Shown here: positions 38,147-52,820 of the stretch, piece after piece
Layout of the letters: the number at the start of each line of letters is the position of its first letter
Position numbering within the stretch: position 1 is the stretch's first letter
NCBI GenBank assembly: GCA_039621445.1
Contig: CP154954.1
Location: 62,618,101 to 62,682,100 of the forward strand
From: Euglena gracilis
Lineage: Eukaryota; Euglenida; Euglenophyceae; Euglenales
Direction of reading: 5' to 3'
DNA length: 64,000 bases
Made by a program: the position numbers and the translations under genes
Notes under the pieces: generated by a model
What the model was told of the DNA's origin: nothing
What the model saw: only the letters and a program-made list of their open reading frames with translations
The model's database searches: none

Positions 38147-39469
38147 TATGTATGTATGTATGTATGTATGTATGTATGTATGTATGTATGTATGTATGTA
38201 TGTATGTATGTATGTATGTATGTATGTATGTATGTATGTATGTATGTATGTATGTATGTATGTATGTATGTATGTATGTATGTATGTATGTATGTATGTA
38301 TGTATGTATGTATGTATGTATGTATGTATGTATGTATGTATGTATGTATGTATGTATGTATGTATGTATGTATGTATGTATGTATGTATGTATGTATGTA
38401 TGTATGTATGTATGTATGTATGTATGTATGTATGTATGTATGTATGTATGTATGTATGTATGTATGTATGTATGTCTGTATGTATGTATGTATGTATGTA
38501 TGTATGTATGTATGTATGTATGTATGTATGTATTGTATGTATGTATGTATGTATGTATGTATGTATGTATGTATGTATGTATGTATGTATGTATGTATGT
38601 ATGTATGTATGTATGTATGTATGTATGTATGTATGTATGTATGTATGTATTTTCTATGTATGTATGTATGTATGTATGTATGTATGTATGTATGTATGTA
38701 TGTATGTATGTATGTATGTATGTATGTATGTATGTATGTATGTATGTATGTATGTATGTAGGTATGATGTATGTATGTATGTATGTATGTATGTATGTAT
38801 GTATGTATGTATGTATGTATGTATGTATGTATGTATGTATGTATGTATGTGTATGTATGTATGTATGTATGTATGTATGTATGTATGTATGTATGTATGT
38901 ATGTATGTATGTATGTATGTATGTATGTATGTATGTATGTATGTATGTATGTATGTATGTATGTATGTATGTATGTATGTATGTATGTATGTATGTATGT
39001 ATGTATGTATGTATGTATGTATGTATGTATGTATGTATGTATGTATGTGTCTGTATGTATGTATGTATGTATGTATGTATGTATGTATGTATGTATGTAT
39101 GTATGTATGTATGTATGTATGTATGTATGTATGTATGTATGTATGTGTATGTATGTATGTATGTATGTATGTATGTATGTATGTATGTATGTATGTATGT
39201 ATGTATGTATGTATGTATGTATGTATGTATGTATGTATGTATGTATGTATGTATGTATGTATGTATGTATGTGTATGTATGTGTGTGTATGTGTGTATGT
39301 GTGTGTGTATGTATGTATGTATGTATGTATGTATGTATGTATGTATGTATGTATGTATGTATGTATGTATGTATGTATGTATGTATGTATGTATGTATGT
39401 ATGTATGTATGTATGTATGTATGTATGTATGTATGTATGTATGTATGTATGTATGTATGTATGTATGTG

Positions 39470-39501
<32 letters not shown>

Positions 39502-39708
39502 TGTATGTATGTATGTATGTATGTATGTATGTATGTATGTATGTATGTATGTATGTATGTATGTATGTATGTATGTATGTATGTATGTATGTATGTATGT
39601 ATGTATGTATGTATGTATGTATGTATGTATGTATGTATGTATGTATGTATGTATGTATGTATGTATGTATGTATGTATGTATGTATGTATGTATGTATGT
39701 ATGTATGT
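38147..39708 (+). repeat. (ATGT)n microsatellite array 2
   Basis: 1,562 bp with few interruptions, lying between the 3' end of LINE copy 1 and the ribozyme of copy 2. The open frames of 554-621 codons on it are artefacts of a 4-bp repeat lacking stop codons. Confidence 0.98.
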
Positions 39709-39796
39709 CCACCCCGGCGTCGTACCGCTTCACCGTCAGCGGGGTGGTGAACAGCTTTCCTGCCAACTGTCAGGAAAGGTGGCCAAGAGTACGACA
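39709..39796 (+). ncRNA. HDV-like self-cleaving ribozyme at LINE 5' end (copy 2)
   Basis: The same fold as copy 1. P1 39709-39715 (CCACCCC) pairs 39741-39747 (GGGGTGG); relative to copy 1 a T-A pair has become C-G, a compensatory change. P2 39719-39725 (GTCGTAC) pairs 39789-39795. P4 CTTTCCTG/CAGGAAAG is identical while its 8-nt loop differs completely. J4/2 GTGGCCAAGA is identical. The first nucleotide again abuts the (ATGT)n array. Confidence 0.78.
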
Positions 39797-40524
39797 CCAC
39801 CGCATTTTCTTCGCTTTTTAACCCCCCCCCCCAATAGCTGATCCCATTGCAACCTAGCCTTTTCACTCATTGTTTTTTTTGTTTCCATTTTCATATCCAA
39901 TGCTTCTTGTACTCCATTGTTTGTCCTTTGTATGTTGCCCTGCTGAGGATGCTCGTGGTCCCTTTTTTCAGTGTGATGGGTTATATTTGTGCCTTCCATT
40001 TATTCCATGGTGCATTTTTCAGCTCACGCTGTTCAACTTCTTGCTCTTTTCCCTACCACATGGTTGGACATATTCTGATGTTATTTCTTCCCCATTGTGG
40101 CATTTTAAGTCCAACAAATGTCTGTTGTTCTGTTGGATGGGTTTCGATAGTGGATATGTCCACTCCATTATGCTCTGGAAGAATGAGCTCAACGTCTTTG
40201 TGAAAAAAAATGCCATGTCCACCACAGCCGTTCCAAGGTTTTTGTGTTGGTATGAAATTCAGCTTTAACCTCGGCGCATCTGGTAAGGGTTACCATCCTT
40301 CCGAAACTTGGCGGAAGTTCATATTTTGTACAAAGCGACAAAATCGTTAATGATGACATTTTCACTTGAGGAGAACATGTCCCATGCATATGTCATTGCA
40401 CACTGGTTGCCAGCCATTTCTGCATTGTGTCTCCATGTCTGCTTTTCCTCTCAGATGGCGTGGGTTTTGCCACTTTTCCCAATCCCAGACAAAAAAAATT
40501 TTTTTTTTTGCGCTGCAGCAGCTT

Positions 40525-40670
<146 letters not shown>

Positions 40671-40799
40671 ACATTGGTGAGTCCAATGAATCCAATGTCA
40701 GCCTTTCATATGACAAAAAAACCCACATTGGCTACCGATGCAATTTAATTATTCTCTTGTCCAGTCAGTCAACCCATTTTTATGCAAAGGACGTTGATT

Positions 40800-43640
40800 T
40801 AATCTGCTGTGACTCCAGGTTTGGCAGAACCTGGTGTTGAGCGTCCAGCCATGCTGAAACAAATGCTAAAACTATTGAAAGAACGTGTGCCCACCAATGG
40901 CGTTTGGTCGCACTTTCTTTCATTATCGGAGTTGCCCTTTCCAATGGCCCTGCTGCTGTTCTGGCAAAATCATTTTATCGGCAAGCCCACCGACGCCACA
41001 GCCTTGGCGACTGTCCTGTCACAGGCAGCTGTGAACGTGCCATCTATGTTGGTCTGGCCTCCTGTGGCATCCGCTTTGGAGGAATGCCCACCTTTGGGAG
41101 AACAACCCTGAGCGGCTGAGCTCCGGGCTGCGATGGGTCTAGCCCCAAATCAACAGGGCAACTTTCAGTATTGCGGCTTGCCGGCCTCGCTGCAGTCCTC
41201 TGGTTCTGGCATGGACGTTTTTCCGAATGGCCTCACAGTGAGGATTCATCTACCACCACCCCTCATTTTTCTATGGCCTTCTCCTTTTGCCGTAGTGTCA
41301 GCATTTTTTGCGACCGATGCATTTGCTGATCGACCAAGAGGCTAGGCTGTTTATGTCTAAGATGCTTTATGTTAGGGTTCCCTCTGCGGCATGGCAGAAG
41401 CGCCTGGGTGAGGCATCTGATGGGAGCGTCCCCATTGGCAAAGCGCTGTTGCCTCGATCGCCAAATGTGAGTGTAGTGGGGGTTTTCTGAGGGATGACCC
41501 CATCAGCCATGCTCCCCTCCACCGCCTCTGGCGTGGTGGGAGCTGCCTAGCATGGGCAGGCTCTGGACCCAAACGTCCTCGACTGAGCCCTCAGCAGCCC
41601 CATCGCGAGCCGTACAATGGGGGACCGGTTTACCTCCTCGAGGCACCGTCCCCCTGCTGACTTTCCGCGAGCCCGAGCACTGGGAGACCAGCGGGATTTC
41701 TCGGCCCGCTGTCTCCCCTCGGCGCTCTTTCTCACCTACCCAGGCACGGGCGCAGGGTTCGAACTCCACTGCCTCCTCGCGAGCAGTCGATTCGTTCCCC
41801 CCAGCCACGGCCTGCGGTATTGCGTTGGCTCTGCCTTTCCCTGTGCCCCCACAGACCGCCCCTGGCGAGCATATGAATCCCAACAATCGCAGTCGCATGC
41901 ACGGCCAGGAAATCTGAATTTGCCACGAACGTTCAAGAACCACACCATTCTTCCCAACTTGTTCTTTCTCACGTGGGGAATCTGTTCTTTTCTCTCAAGG
42001 GTCCCGCATGCTTTCAGTGAGAGGCTAACTGTTCTGAATGAACATTTAAGGAAATTACCAAGTAAAATGAAGTCATTTCAGGTCTCCATCAAACCGTTGG
42101 GGTTCTGCTGCCTGTTGGTTTTGCAAAAATGTGCAACATATTCCATGCAATCGTAGCGAGTGGACCGCGATCATTCAGACACCTTTGTGTAACGCCGACA
42201 TGGGGCCCAGGTATTTCATGTGGCTTTTTGAAGTGGTCTCACATTCGCAACCCTCCCGCCGCCTGCTCTCTTTGGACAGCCAAGTCCGTGGTCTGATGGC
42301 AAATGCTCTTTCACTCATCAGTCACAGGGTGCGTCCCAACACCCATTTCATGCCGCCCCTGTTTTTGGTTACCCTCCGGCCATTTTCTGTTGTGATCCGG
42401 AAAGGGAAGCATTGACATCAACAGGGCAACTTTCAGTATTGTGGATTGCCGGCCGCTGCAGTCCTCTGGTTCTGGCATGGACGTTTTTCCGAATGGCCTC
42501 ACAGTGAGGATTCATCTACCACCACCCCTCATTTTTCTATGGCCTTCTCCTTTTGCAGCAGTGTCAGCATTTTTTGCGACCGATGCATTTGCTGATCGAC
42601 CAAGAGGCTAGGCTGTTTATGTCTAAGATGCTTTATGTTAGGGTTCCCTCTGCGGCATGGCAGAAGCGCCTGGGTGAGGCATCTGATGGGAGCGTCCCCA
42701 TTGGCAAAGCGCTGTTGCCTCGATCGCCAAATGTGAGTGTAGTGGGGGTTTTCTGAGGGATGACCCCATCAGCCATGCTCCCCTCCACCGCCTCTGGCGT
42801 GGTGGGAGCTGCCTAGCATGGGCAGGCTCTGGACCCAAACGTCCTCGACTGAGCCCTCAGCAGCCCCATCGCGAGCCGTACAATGGGGGACCGGTTTACC
42901 TCCTCGAGGCACTGTCCCCCTGCTGACTTTCCGCGAGCCCGAGCATTGGGAGACCAGCGGGATTTCTCGGCCCGCTGTCTCCCCTCGGCGCTCTTTCTCA
43001 CCTACCCAGGCACGGGCGCAGGGTTCGAACTCCACTGCCTCCTCGCGAGCAGTCGATTCGTTCCCCCCAGCCACGGCCTGCGGTATTGCGTTGGCTCTGC
43101 CTTTCCCTGTGCCCCCGCAGACCGCCCCTGGCGAGCATATGAATCCCAACAATCGCAGTCGCATGCACGGCCGGGAAATCTGAATTTGCCACGAACGTTC
43201 AAGAACCCCACCATTCTTCCCAACTTGTTCTTTCTCACGTGGGGAATCTGTTCTTTTCTCTCAAGGGTCCCGCATGCTTTCAGTGAGAGGCTAATTGTTC
43301 TGAATGAACATTTAAGGAAATTACCAAGCAAAATGAAGTCATTTCAGGTCTCCATCAAACCGTTGGGGTTCTGCTGCCTGTTGGTTTTGCAAAAATGTGC
43401 AACATATTCCATGCAATCGTAGCGAGTGGACCGCGATCATTCAGACACCTTTGTGTAACGCCGACATGGGGCCCAGGTATTTCATGTGGCTTTTTGAAGT
43501 GGTCTGGGCAGGCCACGTTGAGAGTCACATTCGCAACCCTCCCGCCGCCTGCTCTCTTTGGACAGCCAAGTCCGTGGTCTGATGGCAAATGCTCTTTCAC
43601 TCATCAGTCACAGGGTGCGTCCCAAAACCCGTTTCATGCC
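40800..43640 (+). pseudogene. LINE copy 2 ORF1-like region (duplicated)
   Basis: Homologous to 31885-33569: MLKQMLKLLKERVPTNG, then the Arg/Pro/Ser-rich segment present twice (41552-41917 and 42818-43183). The CCCH finger is destroyed in both duplicates (third Cys lost, stop at 43580). No intact ORF1. Confidence 0.5.
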
Positions 43641-43705
43641 GCCCCTGTTTTTGGTTACCCTCCGGCCATTTTCTGTTGTGATCCGGAAAGGGAAGCATTG
43701 ACATC
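41151..43705 (+). repeat. 1.27-kb tandem duplication within LINE copy 2 ORF1 region
   Basis: The first unit, 41151-42418, starts CAACAGGGCAACTTTCAG; the second unit starts with the same words at 42419. The junction joins GACAT to CAACAGGG. Units are nearly identical; unit 1 lacks about 23 bp (after GTGGTCT, 42240) that unit 2 keeps (43505-43527). Copy 1 of the LINE has this segment once. Confidence 0.85.
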
Positions 43706-43989
43706 CGTGCCGCACCCCACGCATTTGCCGTGGATACCTTTGGACGGAGGGAGGTTCAGCTGGATCACCCCCGAGACTGCCGCCCGAAACCTGAGTAATG
43801 TAATCTGTTTTTTTTTTGTATTTAATGCACAAAATTGTTTATGTTTACAATTTTCTGATTGTTCTATGTATCCGAGGGTCAGCCCCACGCCTGGGCGAGA
43901 AGGCACCAAAACGTCGCCTGCATTTTGTAGCATCGATGCCTCAACTCCTATCCAACGACTAGCCCTCCGATCTACAGCCGGACCTTCTG

Positions 43990-44830
43990 GGGAGGAATTT
44001 TCAGGGGTCCTCCACGCATGCATTTTAAGAGGTCAATGGTGTCCTCCATTGCCACGCCCATGGTCAGCCACGGAAGACCCACTCCCTCCTGTTGCATCCC
44101 CAACTGTTCTCCATTTGATTTTTGCCAGTTTGAATTGTGGCGGTGACACAGAAAAATATTTGCAGATTTTAGTGCTTGGAGATCGATGCGGTATAGACAT
44201 TATGTTCCTCCAAGAGGCCGGACATCCTTTTTTTTTCTTTCACAGCTTCCGAGTACCAAGTTTTCTCCTGCACACCATTTGGAAGAGGAGGGGGGGAAGC
44301 AATCCTGGTACAAAAGTCCATATTGAGGTTGTGTGTGTGCAAAAACCAGGTGCGTCGCAATTTTCCACAGTGATGGGTTTGGATGGTGTTTTGGTGGTTG
44401 TCTTACACTTCCCACAAGCAGTGACATTTATCTTGGCAAACATTTACATTCCCCAGGGTGTTTTTTATGGCGCTTGGAAGCAAAAAAGGGCATGCATTTC
44501 TGATCTTCTCTGGTTGAGGCCAGCACCTCTGATGGCAATGGGGGGATTTCAACAAGGAAGCGAGAACAGCCAAGCCACCACGCCGGCTGTATCGTGCCCT
44601 TGGGCCAGGGGGGGGCATGGAGTTCCCTGTTAATACCCTACGTTTTGGAGAAATCACAAATCACACGATACGAACGAGTCGGTTGACAGGAACCGAGATT
44701 GATTTAAAACTCCTAAGCAGCACCCATCTATGGAGAGTTATCTCCAAATCCACTACAGAGGGCATCTCGACACACAAGGCCGTTGTATTAAAAGTGGAGG
44801 TGCCAGGTGGGTCAGCACCCCTCCGCCCCA
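43990..44830 (+). pseudogene. LINE copy 2 APE-type endonuclease
   Basis: The 43395-44633 frame carries HLIFASLNCGGDTEKY, IDIMFLQEAGH (Glu), VTFILANIYIPQGV and PLMAMGGFQQGS at the GDFN site (Asp to Gly, Asn to Gln). The next frame has TEIDLKLLSSTHLWRV and ISTHKAVVLKVE at the SDH site. Better preserved than copy 1 but catalytically dead. Confidence 0.75.
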
Positions 44831-44849
44831 TCCCATCGCCATTAAAGTG

Positions 44850-46700
44850 GAGTGCTCTCCAAAGTAGTGTATTACAGAATTATTGGGTTCACCTACATCT
44901 TTTCCCAGCAAGTTCATTTGACAAATTGCATTATGAGAATATTTTGCCGGTATTTCGCTGGCAGGGCGCCCTCAATAGGAAGAAACGAGACGGCATTGGA
45001 TGGAAAGGGCAAGATTATATGCACAGGCAATCGCGGGGGATTAAACTCAGGCAATCGCGGGGATTAAACTCAGGCCATTGTACATGAGATAGACCAAATG
45101 GAGGCTGATCGACTGGGAATGCTCAGTTTTAAGTTTAAAAGTTTTAGCGCCTCCCAAACTTCTGTTGGTTCTGTAGTGTCTAATCTGTTTTGCCACCAAG
45201 AGACGCCAATTTCTGGTGACACACCAAATCAGCTCCAATGTCCTTTCTTTCCCCTCTGAAGATGTCTCATTTTTGAAGGAAGTCTTTATTCAAGCCCAGG
45301 AACTGTATGGGGTTCGACCCATAGCCATGGATCTCACATTTTTTCTCCAACAATGGAAACCCTCCCAATCCACCAACCATGGGGTTGAGCAGACGAGCCT
45401 CCCTTACATGATCAATTGTTGCGGATATGGACCACAATATCCCCAGTCACTGACGACCAATCACAAGCACATCACTGTCTGCTGACACCCGATTGCTGGT
45501 TTGCGGTTGTGTATTTGCTCTCGGTTGCCGGGCACGGTTCTGAGGCAACCATCCGCTTTCTGTTTTCAGGCAATCCCCCAGGTTGTATGGGACACTGTGG
45601 CACAATGGTCACAAATTTTGCAAGAGGGATCATTTTTTTTCCTTTAGATGTGGCAGCACAGGTTTTTTATCCGCAAAAAAAGAGCCAATGTGGCTGTTAC
45701 GCAATGCAGGGCCGATCATTTGGGAATCCAGTTTTCGGAGCCTTGAAGTGGCCGCAATGTTTGGTCGGGTTGCAGTGAGGGCGGAAGTCCCTAGCGGTTC
45801 CCTCTGTGATGTTTTTTTTTTCATATCGCAAGGAGGTATTGCCATTGCATTTTGCCATGATGATGTTGTATTTTTGGTGCCACAAGTTTGGTTCAATCTG
45901 GGTTGGAGATTGGGATGAGTTGAACATTTTTTGCAATTCTCGAAGGCAAGACCTGTCGCTTGCCTTTCACCGATAGGGTGCAGTGTATTTTGGGCCGTGG
46001 GCTTCAAGGATCTTCCATCGGCTGCAAGTGCAGACTCAAACCCCACATGGGCCGACCGAACTTTATGGTTGGAACAGGGAGGGGTTCAGGGGGACAGCAT
46101 GGGGGTTGGTCAGTTTTTGTGCCTCAAAGTTCTTCGGAGTGCTGCACTCCGCACCAGGGTTGCAGGCTCCCCACACCCCGTCATTCAAACCGAGAAAACT
46201 CCCAAGGCCTTTTTCTCTGATGACAGCCGTTGTTTGGCAGATTGGCTGAGGAGCTCGCCCGGATTTTGGACACCTCGGCTGACATTGCTGTAAGTGTTGG
46301 AGTTGTAGCCAATGGTGAAAAATTGTGTGTGCACCACTGTTATGGTCTGTTGGTGGGATGGTCTTCCAAACCACCCCCTTTTCATCCCCACCCCCTGGGG
46401 CATCCCCCTCCGATTTGACTACTGTGGGGATTCCCAGCGTGATGGGTGAACATATATTTGAGACAATAAGAAAGCTGGAGCAGGTCATCAGACACAGACC
46501 GAATCCCATTCTCATGCTCCGGTTCCTCCAAGCTTTCATTTTGACTATCAATGTGTATCGGCTTGCCCCAATATCACTGTGTGAGCAATGGGTGAGCACA
46601 GATCCAAGTGCAAAAACTTGGGAGGAATTTGGCCCATTTACCACCATGGTTTCCAAAGGTGTTTATTTTGTTGCCCATCGCTCGAGGTGGCTTTGGTTTC
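44850..46700 (+). pseudogene. LINE copy 2 reverse transcriptase
   Basis: Motif C AFCHDDVVFLVPQVW with both Asp codons at 45859-45864, preceded by VRAEVPSGSLCDVFFF (the usual turn before motif C). Thumb-like IRKLEQVIRHRPNPILMLRF and VYRLAPISL at 46460-46580. Stops and shifts throughout. Confidence 0.65.
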
Positions 46701-46896
46701 CCCCTGCTTCTGCTTTGTTGGAGAGTCCGATGTGCTCTGTTGCTTAAAGCAGGAGTGTGTACACAGCACAGCTGATGCAGGACATGTGGTTCCACTTTCA
46801 AGCCTCGGACGAAGCATGGTCAAATCAATTTAGTCTTCATCAGATTGCAACTGAGTACGCCCTGAGTTGGGAAAGCCCCTGATCTCGGCAGTGACC

Positions 46897-47330
46897 CTAT
46901 TGTGTGCTGGTGCAGAAACCAGCCTGGTGGCAAAGTGTGCATTGTGACGGACGGCCCAGTAAACAGCAGCATTTTAGGTTTTGCAGCAGTTCGCTTTGAC
47001 AGGGCAGGGACCCTTGGTGCCATGTTTGGCAGCTATGATGTATGTGACCCCTCTTCTTGGGCTGCCGAGTGGCTTGCTGAGGGCCTGGCTGCACACATGA
47101 CAAGGGATCTTGTTGGTCGTCTGCCCTCATTCTATCAGACAATCTGTCCTACTCTCTAAATGGATGTCTGCCGAAAAGGCCACACTCCAAGCCTATTTCG
47201 CTGGTAATGAGTTATGTGGCTGAAATTTTTAGCAAATTGGGTTGCTTGTAGGGGTTTATACCAGCACAGGATGTTACACACGCACCTGGCCATGCAGCAT
47301 CAGCCCAATCCCACGCAGATTGTTTGGCAA
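46897..47330 (+). pseudogene. LINE copy 2 RNase H
   Basis: The 46902-47159 frame: KVCIVTDGPVNSSILGFAAV (Asp), YDVCDPSSWAAEWLAEGLA (Glu intact). The Asp of the third position and the His/Asp C-terminal part continue in other frames to about 47330. Best-preserved RNase H N-terminus of the family. Confidence 0.7.
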
Positions 47331-48121
47331 AAACAGCCTCTCGGCGACGTTTTCCTGTTTTCCTGTTTTGTCCCCAAAGTCCACATTTGACCGTGTGTGT
47401 TGAGAGCATGTGCCACGCCTTGTTGGTTTCCGGATGTTTTTCTTTTCCCTTCCTTTGAGTCGCACCTGGGAAAATCTGCTCCAAAATAATTTACTGAACT
47501 GGTGGTGAGCGAAATTGGTGTGTGCCTTTTGATATGATCTGTGGCATTATTACCTAGATGTGACTTGACTGTTTGTCCTTTTTTCCCACAAGTCAGTCAT
47601 CCACCTTGCTGAACAACCATCTGCGTTGGGAGTGCATGAAATTATTCCTTGCTTGTTGCATTAGTTTCCGAGAAACCATTGAGCAGCATGTGGTAGGACA
47701 GGAGGCTACCCTTCTGGACCCCCACACAGCCTGGATCATTATTGATTGCCCACCGTTTTCGATCAGCTTTTCTGTTGACGGAGACCGTTGAAAAGGGAAC
47801 CTTGTCTCTGACACACTCGGGTCTTCTCGTAGCTGGGGAGAGGAGGAGCCACCCACAAGCCGTTTGGCGTGGCTCCCTCGGAAGTACATCCCAACGGTAG
47901 TTGCCACTTTCTCTGCCACCAGTTTATCGCCTCCACAGGCGAGGTTCATAGGGATGAATGGGGGGATACCCTGGTCCTTTAGCGCGGGACTGCTGGCGCG
48001 TGTGCCATGTTTTGGCACACTGCAAGCAAGGGGCTCTCGCCCCCTTCGGCCTGTGACGTGGGTCGAAGGGCGGCCTTCGAACCCGGGTGGACGTGTGGGT
48101 GTCTTGCCACCCCCTGGAGGC

Positions 48122-48149
48122 TATGTATGTATGTATGTATGTATGTATG

Positions 48150-48181
<32 letters not shown>

Positions 48182-49755
48182 TGTATGTATGTATGTGTAT
48201 GGTATGTATGATTGTATATGGATGTATGTAGTATGTATGTATGTATGTATGTATGTAGTATGTGTATGTATGTATGTATGTCTGTATGGATGTATGTGAT
48301 ATGTATGTTGTAGGTGATGTATGTATGTATGGTGTATGTGTATGTAGGGTATGTATGTATGCCGTGTATGATGGTCTCGGGCGATCTCGGAATGTATGTA
48401 TGATATGTATGGATGTATTGTATGTATGTATGATGATGTATGTATGTATGTATGTATGATGTATGGGATGTATGTATGAAGGTAGGTATGTATGTATGTA
48501 GGTAGTATGTATGTATGTATGATGTATGTATGTATGTATGTAGAGTAGGTATGTATGTATGTATGTAGCATGTATGATGTATGTATGTATGTATGTATGT
48601 ATGTAAGGAATGTGGGTGGGTTTGTATGTATGTATGTATGTATGTATGATGGTATGTATGGAGTATGTGGTAGTATGTATTGTATGTAGTATGTATGATG
48701 TAGTATGTATGTATGTATGTAGTATGTATGTATGTATGATATGTATGTGTAGTATGTACGTATGTATGTATGTATGTATGTATGTATGGTATGTATGATG
48801 TATGTATGTATGTATGTATGTATGTATGTATGACGTATGTATGTATGTATGTATGTATATGTATGTATGTATGTATGTATGGATGTATGTATGTAGTATG
48901 TATGTATGTATGTATGTATGTATGTGTAGTATGTATGTATGTATGTATGTATGTATGTATGTATGTATGTATGTATGTATGTATGTATGTAGTATGTATG
49001 TATGTATGTATGTATGTATGTATGTATGTATGTATGTATGTATGTATGTATGTATGTATGTATGTATGTATGTATGTATGTATGTATGTATGTATGTATG
49101 GATGTATGTATGTATGTATGTATGTATGTATGTGTGTATGTATGTATGTATGTATGTATGTATGTATGTATGTATGTATGTATGTATGTATGTATGTATG
49201 TATGTATGTATGTATGTATGTATGTATGTATGTATGTATGTAGGTATGTATGTATGTATGGTATGTATGTATGTATGTATGTATGTATGTATGTATGTAT
49301 GTATGTATGTATGTATGTATGTATGTATGTATGTATGTATGTATGTATGTATGTATGTATATATGTATGTATGTATGTATGTAGGTATGTATGTATGTAT
49401 GTATGTATGTATGTATGTATGTATGTATGTATGTATGTATGTATGTATGTATGTATGTATGTATGTATGTCTGTATGTATGTATGTATGTATGTATGTAT
49501 GTATGTATGTATGTATGTATGTATGTATGTATGTATGTATGTATGTATGTATGTATGTATGTATATGTATGTATGTGTGTATGTATGTATGTATGTATGT
49601 ATGTATGTATGTATGTATGTATGTATGTATGTATGTATGTATGTATGTATGTATGTATGTATGTATGTATGTATGTATGTATGTATGTATGTATGTATGT
49701 ATGTATGTATGTATGTATGTATGTATGTATGTATGTATGTATGTATGTATGTATG

Positions 49756-49787
<32 letters not shown>

Positions 49788-52700
49788 TGTATGTATGTAT
49801 GTATGTATGTATGTATGTATGTATGTATGTATGTATGTATGTATGTATGTATGTATGTATGTATGTATGTATGTATGTATGTATGTATGTGTATGTATGT
49901 ATGTATGTATGTATGTATGTATGTATGTATGTATGTATGTATGTATGTATGTATGTATGTATGTATGTATGTATGTATGTATGTATGTATGTATATGTAT
50001 GTATGTGTGTATGTATGTATGTATGTATGTATGTATGTATGTATGTATGTATGTATGTATGTATGTATGTATGTATGTATGTATGTATGTATGTATGTAT
50101 GTATGTATGTATGTATGTATGTATGTATGTATGTATGTGTATGTATGTATGTATGTATGTATGTATGTATGTATGTATGCATGTATGTATTGATGTATGT
50201 AGGTATGTATGTATGTATGTATGTATGTATGTATGTATGTATGTATGTATGTATGTATGTATGTATGTATGTATGTATGTATGTATGTATGTATGTATGT
50301 ATGTATGTATGTATGTATGTATGTATGTATGTATGTATGTATGTATGTATGTATGTATGTATGTATGTATGTATGTATGTATGTATGTATGTATGTATGT
50401 ATGTATGTATGTTATGTATGTATGTATGTATGTATGTATGTATGTATGTATGTATGTATGTATGTATGTATGTATGTATGTATGTATGTATGTATGTATG
50501 TATGTATGTATGTATGTGTATGTATGTATGTATGTATGTATGTATGTATGTATGTATGTAGGTATGTATGTATGTATGTATGTATGTATGTATGTATGTA
50601 CGTATGTATGTATGTATGTATGTAGTGTGTATGTATGTATGTATGTATGTATGTATGTATGTATGTATGTATGTATGTATGTATGTATGTATGTATGTAT
50701 GTATGTATGTATGTATGTATGTATGTATGTATGTATGTATGTATGTATGTATGTATGTATGTATGTATGTATGTATGTATGTATGTATGTATGTATGTAT
50801 GTATGTATGTATGTATGTATGTATGTATGTATGTATGTATGTATGTATGTATGTATGTATGTATGTATGTATGTATGTATGTATGTATGTATGTATGTAT
50901 GTATGTATGTATGTATGTATGTATGTATGTATGTATGTATGTATGTATGTATGTATGTATGTATGTATGTATGTATGTATGTATGTATGTATGTATGTAT
51001 GTATGTATGTATGTATGTATGTATGTATGTATGTATGTATGTATGTATGTATGTATGTATGTATGTATGTATGTATGTATGTATGTATGTATGTATGTAT
51101 GTATGTATGTATGTATGTATGTATGTATGTATGTATGTATGTATGTATGTATGTATGTATGTATGTATGTATGTATGTATGTATGTATGTATGTATGTAT
51201 GTATGTATGTATGTATGTATGTAGTATGTATGTATGTATGTATGTATGTATGTATGTATGTATGTATGTATGTATGTATGTATGTATGTATGTATGTATG
51301 TATGTATGTATGTATGTATGTATGTATGTATGTATGTATGTATGTTGTATGTATGTATGTATGTATGTATGTATGTATGTATGTATGTATGTATGTATGT
51401 ATGTATGTATGTATGTATGTATGTATGTATGTATGTATGTATGTATGTATGTATGTATGTATGTATGTATGTATGTATGTATGTATGTATGTATGTATGT
51501 ATGTATGTATGTATGTATGTATGTATGTATGTATGTATGTATGTATGTATGTATGTATGTATGTATGTATGTATGTATGTATGTATGTATGTATGTATGT
51601 ATGTATGTATGTATGTATGTATGTATGTATGTATGTATGTATGTATGTATGTATGTATGTATGTATGTATGTATGTATGTATGTATGTATGTATGTATGT
51701 ATGTATGTATGTATGTATGTATGTATGTATGTATGTATGATGTATGTATGTATGTATGTATGTATGTATGTATGTATGTATGTATGTATGTATGTATGTA
51801 TGTATGTATGTATGTATGTATGTATGTATGTATGTATGTATGTATGTATGTATGTATGTATGTATGTATGTATGTATGTATGTATGTATGTATGTATGTA
51901 TGTATGTATGTATGTATGTATGTATGTATGTATGTATGTATGTATGTGTATGTATGTATGTATGTATGTATGTATGTATGTATGTATGTATGTATGTAGT
52001 ATGTATGTATGTATGTATGTATGTATGTATGTCTGTATGTATGTATGTATGTATGTATGTATGTATGTATGTATGTATGTATGTATGTATGTATGTATGT
52101 ATGTATGTATGTATGTATGTATGTATGTATGTATGTATGTATGTATGTATGTATGTATGTATGTATGTATGTATGTATGTATGTATGTATGTATGTATGT
52201 ATGTATGTATGTATGTATGTATGTATGTATGTATGTATGTATGTATGTATGTATGTATGTATGTATGTATGTATGTATGTATGTATGTATGTATGTATGT
52301 ATGTATGTATGTATGTATGTATGTATGTATGTATGTAGGTATGTATGTATGTATGTATGTATGTATGTATGTATGTATGTATGTATGTATGTATGTATGT
52401 ATGTATGTATGTATGTATGTATGTATGTATGTATGTATGTATGTATGTATGTATGTATGTATGTATGTATGTATGTATGTATGTATGTATGTATGTATGG
52501 TATGTATGTATGTATGTATGTATGTATGTATGTATGTATGTATGTATGTATGTATGTATGTATGTATGTTTGTATGTATGTATGTATGTATTTATGTATG
52601 TATGTATGTATGTATGTATGTATGTATGTATGTATGTATGTATGTATGTATGTATGTATGTATGTATGTATGTATGTATGTATGTATGTATGTATGTATG

Positions 52701-52788
52701 TATGTATGTATGTATGTATGTATGTATGTATGTATGTATGTATGTATGTATGTATGTATGTATGTATGTATGTATGTATGTATGTATG

Positions 52789-52820
<32 letters not shown>

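Noticed and set aside
39811-39836. Another C-run-tipped element at TTTTTAA-C12-AATAG in LINE copy 2
   Set aside because: Only one end is present; the matching inverted end and a target duplication are missing.
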